A stretch of 64,000 nucleotides of DNA from Mesodorylaimus sp. YZB2_4 (lineage: Eukaryota > Nematoda > Enoplea > Dorylaimida > Dorylaimidae), in NCBI GenBank assembly GCA_030248295.1, contig JASANH010001139.1:1-64000 (forward strand), given 5' to 3'. The notes beneath the pieces were generated by a model that ran no database searches, was not told the DNA's origin, and worked only from the letters and a program-made list of their open reading frames with translations. Positions within the stretch are counted from its first letter, which is position 1. Each line of letters opens with the position of its first letter. The translations under genes were made by a program, and so were the position numbers. Of the stretch, positions 10,657-21,099 are shown piece by piece.

Positions 10657-11383
10657 ATGATAGGATTATTGCATCCTTCGTACCATCCTGTTCCAGACCC
10701 CGAGCTCTTTTTGATACGAAATTGGAGGGCATATATACCCGACTCTGCAGAAAGCTTCTTCAACTCGTCAAGGATGGACTCCAATCCAGCTCGAAGACTT
10801 CACCGTCAGGATGCTGTGCATGGCGGTGAGCCTGGGTCTGTTGACCAGTTGAGTGAGAACAATTATGCGGACGACGCGCTGGATGCGATCTTGAGCGACT
10901 CGAATGAAATGGGACAGAACCCGAATTTAATACTCTGGAGAAGAGGATCGAAATGAAAATTATCTTCTGATCATAACGATGGTGATGATGATGATGAAAA
11001 AGAAGAGCTGATGGATAACGAGCCTCCTCTAACTGATAATTAAGTTGATCACGAGTCTAAATATGACTCGAACGATGAACCAGATTCTCCTCCATCCGAT
11101 CATGACCCTGACTATGAGCCGAGCTCCCCGCAATCAGACCATGAGCCGAATTCTCCTCTGTCCGAATATGAACCGGACTATGACTCGAACTTTGAGCCTG
11201 AGTACCCCTCGAACCCTCAATCTTGAAACAAACCCGGTTCTTATACCGACCTCTTACCTTTAGACCAAGAGCTTGAACTTTCTGACGATGAGCAACCTAT
11301 CGACATGACTGATTTATCCACCTACTACAATTTGACCAAAATCAGAAAGATGTCATTCGACATTCTTCTCATCATGAGAATTT
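10657..11383 (+). pseudogene. Acidic repeat protein ORF with three in-frame stops
   Basis: One plus-strand frame stays coding-like for more than 700 bp but is interrupted by TGA at 10954, TAA at 11041 and TGA at 11224. After an N-terminal region ending in NLILWRRGSK, it turns strongly acidic (DHNDGDDDDEKEEL), then repeats a short Asp/Glu/Pro/Ser motif of the type SDHEPNSP and SEYEPDYDS about six times. It ends with ELSDDEQPIDMTDLSTYYN. Such regions are usually disordered. The stops use two different codons, so this looks like decay and not recoding. Its 3' end overlaps the 3' end of the minus-strand OTU ORF by about 30 bp. Family unknown. Confidence 0.5.
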
Positions 11384-11835
11384 GAATCCGAGGATGGATG
11401 AGGCGGGGTGCCCTTTGTTTCGTCATCCAAGCTGTTCAATTTGTAAACTGGCTCCCAATAAATATGGCAGGAATTCCTCAAAAATATTGCTTTTTCCTCT
11501 AGTGCCAAGTCGCTGATGCTGGTATCTCGACGGACGAAGGTCCAATAATAATATTTGGACCATGGACCAAACGTATCAATCGTCGTTTTCAAAATGTTGG
11601 CCATGGCGGCTACTTCTCTGTCCATTCCCCACGCGTCCTCATCCATGCGGGCGGCATTATCTGCTTTTTTCGAATTTTTGATGTAATTTTCTGCATCGCC
11701 TTTCTCCAAATACTTGAACGGATTTCTCTGGTATTCTTCAATGATTGCCGCACGAATTGCCTTTCGATGTTTTTCATATCCACTTTTAATGTGCGAGAAG
11801 GCACGAAACAAGCAATTTCCATCGCCATTGATCAT
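11353..11835 (-). CDS. OTU-type cysteine protease (putative deubiquitinase)
   Basis: This 160-residue ORF begins with the OTU signature INGDGNCLFRAFS: Asp5 and Cys8 fit the catalytic Asp and Cys. The helix GMDREVAAMANIL at about 70-82 fits the usual G-x-x-E-x-x-A-x-A segment. NSCHIYWEPV at 121-130 supplies the catalytic His region, with an unusual spacer compared with the common HY pair. OTU enzymes cleave ubiquitin chains. The frame is open upstream to about 11947 without an ATG (a basic stretch ending KPVEERG), so ATG 11835 may be an internal Met and an upstream exon is possible. The tail is acidic and low complexity (SSDSNSHDEKNVE). The 5' part is duplicated in inverted form at 18870-18968. 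Members of this fold are often carried by mobile elements and viruses, so host origin is not assured. Confidence 0.65.
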   Translation of the reverse strand: MINGDGNCLFRAFSHIKSGYEKHRKAIRAAIIEEYQRNPFKYLEKGDAENYIKNSKKADNAARMDEDAWGMDREVAAMANILKTTIDTFGPWSKYYYWTFVRRDTSISDLALEEKAIFLRNSCHIYWEPVYKLNSLDDETKGTPPHPSSDSNSHDEKNVE

Positions 11836-12372
11836 ACCACGTTCTTCGACTGGTTTTTGATTTAAGAGAAACTGTTTCGGCTTTTTCCAAATGCGTTTGG
11901 CGCAACGATTAATGTGAGTTGTTGGAAGCTTCAGCTGCTTGCATTTTTCTCAATGCCATTAGGCGCGGGTCGGTTAACAGGTTTACACTAGCAGCAAGCA
12001 CGAGACGGGTGGAGGGCGGGCTAGAGCGAGGGCCGCCCGTAAAGGGTTATTTGTCAACCCATCGACAGGCCGCTTTATCTGCAAAAAGCGGGACGACATT
12101 TCGTGATGACACAGAATGACTTTGAATTTTTTACTTCTGGAACGTAAGGACTTACTTACGTAAAAACCAGATGACTCACTTATTGATTATAGTGCAATCT
12201 GGCTCACAAAAATATCCTCCTGTTATGATTTACTCCGTTTCACAGAAAATAGCATTGCTAAACTGGCTAAATACACATTCCTCAATTTTAATCACAAATC
12301 AACAACAACATATGATGTAAAAATACGTTTAAGAATATGTAAATTCCGACTCTCAACAATAAAACCAAACTG
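11808..12372 (+). repeat. Left arm of large inverted repeat (OTU 5' region)
   Basis: This arm matches the reverse complement of about 18440-18968. It includes the OTU gene start and about 530 bp upstream. Shared landmarks are GTTGCGCCAAACGCATTTGG in one orientation and its complement in the other, and the GC-rich CGGGCGGCCCTCGCTCTAG block. Both arms can be read as a 66-codon ORF on opposite strands, an effect of the duplication and not evidence for a gene. Confidence 0.9.
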
Positions 12373-13937
12373 CTGCCGACGTCACTGACGATTAGTTACT
12401 GTTTTCATTCTGGAAAGTGAAACGAGAAAATACTTCGACTGACATTGCATGAGCGGAGATACAATGTTTTACCTGCAAGGAACTAAAACTTCGCGGAACC
12501 CGCTTGTGTCTATGCGGTCGAATGGCCTGTCAAACGCTGGATAGATTCTGAAAAAAAGCACGATTTGATGACGACGAGTGTCAGAGCGGAAAATCATTCT
12601 GCACGAGAAGTCAGGGGTTTGAATGAAGCGCATCTTTCAGAGTGTTCAGACGCATATTATGGACTGCTACAGATCCCTGTCCACCTTTATGCCCAATGAA
12701 ACCATCAATGTTTCACTAAAAAGAATGCACTCACTTTGTTATCTGTCGTAACAATGAAAATGACGAGAGCAAGTGGCATCGAGACATTCAGGAAGGTTTT
12801 TTAGGCAAAATCTAGAAAAATAAAATGAGAATAAGTCATAAAGATATCACTCTTAATCGTTTTGTCAGAGCGCACGCTGGCCAGAAAGTTAGGTTTGAAC
12901 AAAGGTGAAAAAATTACTTGGCAAACGCTGACTAAATTTTCTTTTTGATATTCGAATTCTTCGATAAAAACTGTGCAAGAAAGTATCATCTTAAAAATTT
13001 CCAGTCGGAATGGCCAGAAGTAGTTCAGAGGAGAATACCAACGGGTCGAGCTGCAATAAGAACGAAACTTATTGCCATTTCGCCCGCAAACAGGCCGACC
13101 GCGCGCGGGTGAAATTGGTGACGTTTATCCTTTTTTCGGCTAGCGAATGGCTGGTTTGTAGCGTTAATACTGCCAGAGGGCGCGGGTCGACCGGTGACGA
13201 GCCAAGCCCGGGCTGTGGTAAGCTCTAAACTTACTTTTACCCCTGTGCGGCCTTCGCCCGGCCCTCACCTGCAGTGAAGTATAAATTCGCCTTGATGATG
13301 CAACGTACTGGCCCGTGGCAATGTCTCTGACCCTTCGAACATCACAGAGGCCTTGTGCCTTCATATCGGCCTCGTGCCAATGTTCTCACTGGCGCAGTTG
13401 CATAACTCCTTGGAGACCCCCAAGATGCCGAATTGGTTATGCCTTTTTTATTACCTCCTCAACTTCCGCCGCCTCTATTTTCTTCTAATTTGTTCATTTC
13501 TCTGGCGCAGAAACATTTTCTTGGTGTTCTTGTTTTTCTGCAGAATCTTGCTCAATCGATGAGGACGAGGTTTTTAGCCCGGCACCTCTTGACGTTGGTT
13601 TCGTTGGAAGGTACGAGGTTCTCAGGTTTCGCTTTGGTATTACCTCCGACGACTTTTATTTCTTTCTTCACTTTTTCTTCTTTCGTTCGATCACATTTCT
13701 GATGGGTGTCAATCTTTTCCCGTGTTCTGCAATCAACCAGTGAATTTCGCAAAGAATTTTTCAATAATTTCGAACGTTACATAGGTGAGAAGCTCGGTAT
13801 CAAAGGAGCTATTTCGACAGCATATCAATCGTGTCGACGCGCAAGAAGTTAACAGAGTTCGGAATCAACAGCAACGGTATCAAGAAAAAAATAAGGAGCC
13901 AAACACGATCCGTCATCGATTATCTCTCAAAAACAAC
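12373..13937. other. No convincing gene
   Basis: About 1.5 kb inside the left part of the inverted-repeat segment. Short ORFs at 13010-13228 and 13433-13702 (plus) and 13552-13764 (minus) show no domain. The minus frame at 13764-13552 is Lys/Glu-rich and could be a decayed linker of the OTU copy that follows, but this is weak. Confidence 0.4.
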
Positions 13938-14025
13938 TGAGTATCCGTGTCGATGACAACTGCTTGTTCCGAAGCGTGAAACGCGCGACTGTTCGCGATC
14001 AGATCAAAAAGGCGATACCATTTGG
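13938..14025 (+). pseudogene. Fragment of a second OTU-like protease
   Basis: The plus-strand frame reads LSIRVDDNCLFRS followed by a basic helix-like stretch. It aligns with the catalytic loop of the OTU ORF at 11.8 kb (GDGNCLFRAF), with Asp-Asp-Asn-Cys retained. The frame is lost upstream and downstream within about 100 bp, and no His motif was found. It is read as a broken OTU copy in the opposite orientation to the main one. Confidence 0.45.
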
Positions 14026-14227
14026 GCGGCATTTAGGCTTCGCTCAAAGTCACCTTACACTTGTCCCTCCACGTTTGAATATCTACCATGTACTGTACGT
14101 TCTGTGTCTTCGTTGACAAAGGTGGTGCTTGTTGGAACGAAATATCAGGTCTAAAATATTCTGCAACTTCAACAAATCCTCGGATACTTAGACATGACCC
14201 TGGTTATATTGGCATAATTGGCATATG

Positions 14228-14816
14228 TGTAACGTAGTTTACTGGCCCAGCCTAATACGGACACAGTAAACGGTTACACTTAACAAGACTGCTTACCCAA
14301 AGACCGAGTTGGATAAGGACGGAATCGGCGTCCACTCGAGGCACGGAACCGGCAACGGGCAATCACACGAAATCTTTTACTACGGCCGACGCACAAGAGA
14401 GAAATACGCAGATCACGAATGACTACGACGTACCAGCGAGTGACTGCAACTCTACTACTGACTGAGCATGGCAAAATGGGCTCCTTATATACATTTCTAA
14501 TACACATGGGTATAGGGCGCAACCAGTTTCCTAACCTAACACAAACGACCTGATCTTACACACCATAGAAGTTCCTAGGTCGCCCAGCAAGTTGGGCGAT
14601 ATGCAAATCACACTCACATACTAACCATAGGGGGGTTGAATCCCCTTGCCTCACGAACAACATGTTCTTGCACACCTAAATCAGGTCCTACCGCATTATG
14701 AAAAGTGCCCTCTACTGACTCGAATTACGAGCGTGGTTCCGTCATATCCTATCCTGATTGGACCTTGCCCCCACACCAAAATATCCACTGAAGTAGCGCA
14801 AGGAACCGACATTGCA
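14228..14816 (-). mobile_element. Candidate solo LTR with 4-bp target duplication
   Basis: On the minus strand the segment starts TGCAATGTCGG and ends ACGTTACA, which gives TG...CA ends. The flanking 4-bp sequence TATG is found on both sides (14224-14227 and 14817-14820). On the minus strand a TATA-type sequence (TGTATATAAGGAGCC, about 14490-14476) lies mid-element, as expected for an LTR promoter. No matching second LTR or internal domain is next to it. A 4-bp duplication can occur by chance, so this stays a candidate. Confidence 0.45.
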
Positions 14817-14989
14817 TATGTCAATGTAACCAGACAGCTACTTTGACAAATGCGTTTGCTAATGTCAAACTATCCCTTGCGGTTACTTTGGCATGGCGAG
14901 GTATATTTTGCAAGCGCAAGCGTTGCTTGTGACGAAGTTACAGCCAACGGAAATTCGTTGCCGGAAACCCCGTCACAAGCACGGCGAAC

Positions 14990-15105
14990 TCGTCGCACGG
15001 AACCCTGACTTTACCAACATGGCAATGTTGCTTGGGACCCCCGTATATTTTTCGATTTTCGTTGTCACAGAACGCATTTTCCTGGCCGACGTGCCGACGT
15101 GCGGT
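14990..15105 (+). repeat. Dispersed repeat, copy 1 (direct pair with 17855-17950)
   Basis: About 100 bp with CCCTGACTTTACCAAC, GCTTGGGACCCCCGTATATT and CAGAACGCATTTTCCTGGCC. It matches the 17.85-kb region in the same orientation with scattered differences. Confidence 0.85.
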
Positions 15106-15114
15106 ATGCGTTGT

Positions 15115-15302
15115 TGTTGTTATTTCATTATTCTGATTTTGTTACGGCTATTCAATGCCCTATCGAATCAATTTTTATTTAAAAGGTTTAAAAAATCCGT
15201 AAAGTATGCAAGTGAAGTACGATCGTTTGCATGATTTTCCATATGGCCTTGGTGCTTTTCCGTCCTGTTATTTTGCGGAAAACCTGGTTTTTCCGCTTAT
15301 GT
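15115..15302 (+). repeat. Inner part of inverted repeat, left copy
   Basis: This matches the reverse complement of about 18262-18425, including ATTCAATGCCCTATCGAATC, GTACGATCGTTTGCATGATT and TCCATATGGCCTTG. In the right copy it is directly joined to the 11.8-12.37 kb homologue, whereas here the two parts are about 2.77 kb apart. Confidence 0.85.
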
Positions 15303-16016
15303 CCCTTTTGGGCCCATTTTGTTGCAGTTCACTTCTGTCCCCCCAGAAAGCCATTAGAACCAAACTCGTCGTCCGTTTGTCTCCATTCTCCAAAAGTCGG
15401 TACTGATCACTTTTGGGTGACCGCCATTCATAGGATTTGGTTTTAGTAATGGCCTAATCTGACCAAATGACAAAAACTAGGCCCACCTAAAATTACGGTT
15501 GCTTCATCTATTTTATCACACATCCATCCATGGATCCATCCATCGCCGCAAGCCTGACTGCCTGACTGCCTTTCGCGCTTTTTTTCTATGGACTGCTGCA
15601 GCTTGTCATAAACTGCTGAGAATCAACGCGGAAAATTTAACGCTCTTTGCGCGAAAACTACTTTTACACTGCGCGGGCTTTTTTTTCTGCTGACATTTTT
15701 TGGCTGCTCACTAGCTATATCCCACTCCTCTGTCTTTTGAATAGGCAATTACATTCCATGCCAAAACGCCCCCAGCTGCTACTACGTCTTAAAAAATTTT
15801 CCCTTTGCAAAAAAACCATGGTTTTCCAGATCCTTAAAAGCAGTTCTTCTTCAAAAGAACTTTTTCCAAAATTAGCGTCATCAGTCATCTCACAGTTTTG
15901 CGTTTTAATGTTTAAAAACAGACATTTAGCATGCATCTGAAAAAATGTGTAAGTTGTCATGCGACCAATCGCATGGCCGGGATTGTGCGAAGTTTGTGAA
16001 GGTACCCTTACCTTAC
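15303..16016. other. No convincing gene
   Basis: About 700 bp between the inverted-repeat inner part and the USP remnant. Several short ORFs occur on both strands but have no recognisable domain. The region is rich in T runs and codon use looks random. Confidence 0.4.
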
Positions 16017-16055
16017 TTCTCAGCCACCATAAGTTTCCACGTCTTGCATAATTAA
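16017..16055 (-). repeat. Duplicated USP His-box segment
   Basis: The plus-strand sequence AGCCACCATAAGTTTCCACG and the CTTGCATAA after it repeat at about 16220-16250, which lies in the His-box exon of the USP remnant. The duplicate holds only the end of that box and is not functional. Confidence 0.75.
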
Positions 16056-16204
16056 CCCCTTTTGCAGACTAAGCTGCTGGCATATTTCGAGCCTTTTTTA
16101 CATTTTGTGAATTCTTACAAGATGCTGATACACACAGCAGGGCGTGACGTTTCTATCCTCTCCAACATCAAGAAACTTATCGTTTTCAGACCGTTTAGTA
16201 TTGT

Positions 16205-17517
16205 GTCTTCGCTGACCCTAGCCACCATAAGTATCCACGTCTTGCATAACCAATATAGTGACCAGACGTCGGGTCAAAGCCGATTGCGGCGACAGCTCGA
16301 TACGTCTTTCCAGATAATGTAATCATGTCTGGATCAAACTCCCACACTGGAGCCAAGTTGGCTGCCCCGCTTTCGTATCGAAAAATCCACAGTAAGAATT
16401 AGTCAGGAATCGACACAATTTCGATTGCCTTTTCCACCATTCCTTTGCGTTAGCAATTTTGGCATGCTCTCTCTTTTTCGGCTCTGTACTCCTTCATCTC
16501 CTTGATACTATGATTGTCCCAAGGCAAATATGGTGTAATATTCGAGTCCGTGCTCGTCCATTGATTATCGCACGTGTTGTACTGGCACATGAATTTTTCT
16601 CGTCAGTGCACCTCGAACGTGTCCAGCACTTTCTTTTTCTGAATCATTGCCTGTATGAATTCCTGTGCACATTGTTGACCGTCTCCGTCAATGAATGCAA
16701 ACCTGCCCTTCGCAAAAAGTGCAATGCGCATGCTTTCGGTCGACGGCACAGCTGGCTGCTTTTGCATTTCTTGAGCTTCGTATTGTCTCCAAAATATGAA
16801 TAACTCCTTTTGGAACGGTTTCCCTCGCATGGATTGCAAGTTATTGCATACTTTGCGAAAGCTATGCAACGACATGAGTGCATGCATAGCTGCATTGGAA
16901 CAGCAAACCACGCCACCAGGATTGCGTAGGCCAGGAGGGCGCGAAATGTTTGCGATTTCCATAATTTCCATGTTTTCTCTTGATGTGCCTGCTGCAGTTT
17001 CAGGCATTATTTCGTTTTCTTTGCGTTTTTTACCTCGAATAGACATGAAATTCACTTTCAGTTTCCGTTTTGTGCTTGTCCTGGTCTTTGGTGCAACGGA
17101 ACTGACTCCATCAGCCATCCTCCCTTTCTTAGCAGGTGGTTTAGCACTGTCAATACGGAAAGCTTTCCGCTTTGAAGCACGCGGCTCGGATGCTGCTTTT
17201 GGTCTGCCTTTTTGTTTTGGTTGTTCCTTAGTGCCACCCGTCTTTTCTTGCACCATGCCAAACTGCAAGGCTACTGTCATGCTCTGACTCCAAGGCCGAT
17301 AAATCACTTTCTTCAATTTCCTCTTCGTCACTTGGAGCTGAGGCAAATCAGGCATGTGCCCTGATCGCAAGCGACTAATTTCTTCCTGGCATTTTGTGCT
17401 CGCGTAGGCCAGGCTCGGGCCGAAATCCATCAGGTGAAGACCCTCCAAAGTCCTGACTCTTGACCCCCTCCCCCAAACCGCGCCTATGTGACCAGCACTA
17501 GACCATCTCGGATCCAC
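16205..17517 (-). pseudogene. USP-type ubiquitin protease (peptidase C19), broken
   Basis: A 304-codon minus-strand ORF (17517-16603) starts with a basic, low-complexity region and then shows the USP Cys box RPPGLRNPGGVVCCSNAAMHAL-like at about residues 195-216; the catalytic Cys codon is at 16905-16903. It continues with the QQ-A-QEF box (DGQQCAQEFIQAMI) near 280-293. The frame ends in TGA at 16605 but stays coding-like for another 64 codons, including a CQYNTC pair resembling the USP knuckle. A shifted frame then gives the His box (YRAVAAIGFDPTSGHYIGYA, His codon at 16260-16258). All three hallmark boxes are present in order, but a stop and at least one frameshift separate them. USPs normally remove ubiquitin from proteins. 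Together with the OTU copies this is the second deubiquitinase fold within 6 kb. Confidence 0.7.
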
Positions 17518-17539
17518 CGCGCTCAGTGGTTTGTTGACG

Positions 17540-17850
17540 TGTAACGTCCAGAAGAAGACTCAGGCGCAAGCAAGTGATAAGCGGGTGATCTTGATGATAT
17601 TTTCTTTATTTCTGGTCGAGAGGGGGGTGAGTGTGAGCCATGATAATCGGCTCAGTCACTTCTGTTTTCTTGTCCCTTAGGCGTGTTTGTCTTGTTCCTT
17701 TGTAGTCTGGGTCGAAAGGCCAAGGAACTAGTATTTGGTGTTGTGGCAGGAGACACGTATATAAGGGTGCCTTAGCCTAAGGGCGAGGCAGACAAAGATA
17801 AAATCTGGGTGTTGTGTGGTGGCAGATGACTCACCTGGTGCCTGGTCAAG
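17540..17850 (+). repeat. Dispersed LTR-like repeat, copy 1
   Basis: It starts TGTAACGTCC and has TTTATTTCTGGTCGAGAG, CCATGATAATCGGC, GGCGTGTTTGTCTTG, a TATA-like CGTATATAAGGGTG (about 17757) and GCAGATGACTCACC. The reverse complement of 60290-60619 matches along the whole length, beginning TGTAATGT. A terminal TG and an internal TATA suggest an LTR or LTR fragment. A shorter related piece occurs near 44460-44500 (minus). Confidence 0.75.
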
Positions 17851-17854
17851 GGGC

Positions 17855-17950
17855 TTCACCCTGACTTCACCAACGTGGCTATGGTGCTTGGGACCCCTGT
17901 ATATTTTTCGGTTTTCGTCGTCACAGAACACATTTCCCTGGCCGACGTGT
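17855..17950 (+). repeat. Dispersed repeat, copy 2 (direct pair with 14990-15105)
   Basis: It carries CCCTGACTTCACCAACGTGG and CAGAACACATTTCCCTGG in the same order as the 15-kb copy. Confidence 0.85.
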
Positions 17951-18261
17951 GGTTGAAGGAGCAGACTGGGTTCCCTGTGCGCCTACACTGTCTGTGCTCA
18001 GTTCCTTGTCATGTGTCACGGACGAATTGAAAGAATAATCAATCACAATGAAACATGATCAGTCAAAATAGAAAAGCTCTGTCCCACAGCGCGACAGATT
18101 ATTTACACATATCAGCAGCTTCCAACAGAGTCGCTTGTTTTCTTGGTTTTCGAGAAAAGCGGTGCTGCTTCCACAACCTGGGCGGACTTTTTTGATTTTC
18201 TCATCCCACAAATGTCGAAACAATTAGACAGTGGCTGAATCACATATACTTCTAGGTACAT

Positions 18262-18968
18262 ACATAAGCGGAAGAAACCATGTTTTTCACAAAATAACAG
18301 GACAAAAAGGCTACAAGGCCATATGAAAAATCATGCAAACGATCGTACTTTACTTCCATACTTAACAGATTTCTGAGACCTTTTAAATGGAAATTGATTC
18401 GATAGGGCATTGGATAGCTGTTGGTAGTTTAGTTTTTTTGTCGAAAGTCGGAATTTACATATTCTTAAACGTATTTTTACATCATATATTGTTGTTGATT
18501 CGTGATTAAAATTGAGGAATGTGTATTTAGCCAGTTTAGCAATGCTATTTTCTGTGAAACGGAGTAAATCATAACAGGATGATATTTTTGTGAGCCAGAT
18601 TGCACTTTAATCAATCAGTGAGTCACCTGGTCCTTACGTTTCAGCAGTAAAAAATTCAAAGTCATTCTGTGTCATCACGAAATATCGTCCCGCTTTTTGC
18701 AGACAAAGCAGCCCGTGGACGGGTTGACAAATAACCCTTTACGGGCGGCCCTCGCTCTAGCCCGCCCTCCACCCGTCTCGTGCCCGCTGCTAGTGTAAAC
18801 CTGTTAACCGACCCGCGCCTAATGGCATTGAGAAAAATGCAAGTAGCTGAAGCTTCCAACAACTCACATTAAATCGTTGCGCCAAACGCATTTGGAAACA
18901 GCCGAAACAGTTTCTCTGAAATCAAAACTCAGTCGAAGAACGTCGTATGATAAATGGTAATAGCGTAT
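18262..18968 (-). repeat. Right arm of large inverted repeat
   Basis: This is a continuous reverse-complement copy of the 15115-15302 and 11808-12372 segments, in that order from left to right. The outer end holds a truncated OTU start: the plus-strand frame has a TGA in the region matching FLLNQ, then ATGATAAATGGTAATAGC (MINGNS) and soon TGA. Homology stops just after that Met-Ile-Asn-Gly, so the catalytic Cys is absent in this copy. Confidence 0.88.
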
Positions 18969-18969
18969 G

Positions 18970-20487
18970 ATCAACTCAAAATCAGACATTTCGCGGCCAC
19001 ACGCTTTCGTTAAGGTCGCAACACAGTCGCTTGTGACGTCAAGTCAACGGATCCCTGGCGAGCAAGAAATAGAAAAGTGCCTGGAGGTTAGTAAACAGCG
19101 CAATGGTCAATCAGGCTGCGCTTGAAAGGGCGCCACCCCATCCTGGCGGTAGATGTTTAGACTTTTTTAGACATGCTCTAATGGAAATTCTAAACATTTT
19201 GTCAGCTGCCTTACATGGCAGTACCTCGACTGTATAAAGATATCCGTAGGCTAAAAATATTTTTGAATGCGCATACGCAAAGTCTCTTTAATGCGTATTC
19301 GTATTGCGTCATACAAGAATTGCATACTCCAAAAAGTATGCGTGAAAGTTTGCGTATTGCGTATTTTTCCTGTAGTTAGTGCATCCAAAATATCCAGTCC
19401 CATACTGTAATAATTAAGTGACCTTGTCTGCAAATACAGATAACCGTTCCGAACAGCATGAAAGACAGTCCCGGACTGAAAAAATTGCTGGAATTGGATC
19501 GTGAATTTCCATGTCGAGCAATTTCAAAATCGTGTCTCGCATGAAGACACCTCGCCAAGGTAAACCAACCTAAAAGGCTTAATATAAGAAAACGAAATTC
19601 GAAACGAACGACTGATCTTGGAAAATGAAAGCATTGGCCAGATGAGGCAGGGGTAACGGGGAGTTGAGATAGTACGCGTACTTTCATGCATTGTGGTATT
19701 GCGGGTGTGCTTTTCATTACTGAAATTTCGATATGGAAATTATCGGGAGCTGTGAAAAACTTTGTGAGGAAGTTAAAAGATGAGAATGGCGTAGTGATAA
19801 AATTTGAGTGAGATATGGAAGGGCATTCGAAGTCGAATTCGTCTGAAACTGTAGTTTGTTTTAGAGAATGCAGGCTGGGAAAAATATGTTCAATAGCAAA
19901 ACTTTCACTCTTTTACCCTTTTCGAGACCAGGAATACTTGACTTTCTAAAGCATCTTCCCTTGTCCGTCCCAGTGCAAACCTTGTTGCTGGTCCCGCAAA
20001 GTTGGCAAAAGAGCGAGTTTGGTGAAAACATTTTTTAACTTATGCTGAGCTTTTTATCCGTCTGACTGAATTCAGTTCTGAGTGAGTTTAGGCATTCAAG
20101 CATTGTGGCAAGTTTGTGCACTCTTGGTACAAACACTTGCTTTTTGGTTGTTTTCTGTCATCCTGGGCCCGATTGACCTGTATAATTTTTTAATATTCTT
20201 TCCGCAAATTTTGACGACGAAGCGAAAGCTTAGAAAAGAATTTATTGCCGTTTATTGCACCTAGGCGAGCTGTTAAGCTTTACTACGACGTGCCTTATAC
20301 TGTGAATCACTTTAATTTCGCGGTTTCTGCCGATTGCCTGGACCGCGAAAATTTCCCTTTGAGAAAATTTTTATGTAGAAAACCTGGATTTTCAAATATA
20401 GCGTAGGTTCTGTTTTACCTTGTGTCTAACCACCTGCTGATAACATTGGGCTGAACTTCAACCTAGATCAGTTTCCAATAACTCATG
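18970..20487. other. No convincing gene
   Basis: About 1.5 kb, AT-rich. There is a locally repetitive stretch at 19260-19375 with several TGCGTATTCG/GCGTATTGCG variants. A CCGCGAAAATT-type motif at 20310-20360 recurs at 21425-21500. ORFs are short and unsupported. Confidence 0.45.
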
Positions 20488-20521
20488 TCCGCATGCTTTG
20501 ACCTAATCAAAGAATGCGGAC
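20488..20521. other. Perfect-ended hairpin
   Basis: GTCCGCAT and ATGCGGAC flank CTTTGA and TCAAAG with a 5-nt loop and a single G/A mismatch. It could be a small foldback remnant; no gene adjoins it. Confidence 0.6.
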
Positions 20522-20984
20522 GTAAGTCACATTATCAATACAGTGATGCACTGCCCAGCAGCATCTTGAACAGTACGAAAGAGAACAGTCTGTTCTCGAC
20601 TTAGCTGACCAGAAGCTATCCAACTGGATTGAAACGATCCACGTGGATTCTGGTGGATCCACGATGCATTTTGATGGATTGGGGAATCTGGGCCTTCATA
20701 ACCGATTGATCATGCAATCGTTTGATCCCTAACAACCTGAGATTCACTTTTGGCAGTCGCTTACAGGTTTTTATTTCTTCGTAATTTTTTCTAAGTACCA
20801 GTGAGTAAAATCATTTTTGAATGCTTAGGCGTATCCATTCACAGCTCCTTCCACATCGAATTGTTTCGACCCATCCTGGCCTTGCAGAGAGATTCAATTT
20901 TTGTCCCTTTTCCCGCGGGCTGTGGGCTTCTCAGCTGACCTCATCTTGCCATCAAATAGGGCCCATCCGGGATGGCAAAAGCGC

Positions 20985-21095
20985 GTGTTGATCTCTACTC
21001 CGCGATGTCAGTGGCTACCCCACGGGGTAACTACCCGGACCGTGCCCCATGAGGGGTCTGGGTTCGAGAGTCCCTCGCCCCGTAAGACCTCTCCT
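20985..21095 (+). other. tRNA-like segment, possible SINE head
   Basis: GGGTTCGAGAGTCC resembles an RNA polymerase III B box with two extra bases, and TAACTACCCGGA about 40 bp upstream resembles an A box. Stems are poor. It is unrelated to the SINE at 7.7 and 62 kb. Confidence 0.3.
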
Positions 21096-21099
21096 CGTT

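Noticed and set aside
11919-18862. Near-identical 66-codon ORFs at 11919-12119 (plus) and 18662-18862 (minus)
   Set aside because: They arise because the two loci are arms of one inverted repeat. The true content there is the OTU upstream region, and no domain is seen in these frames.
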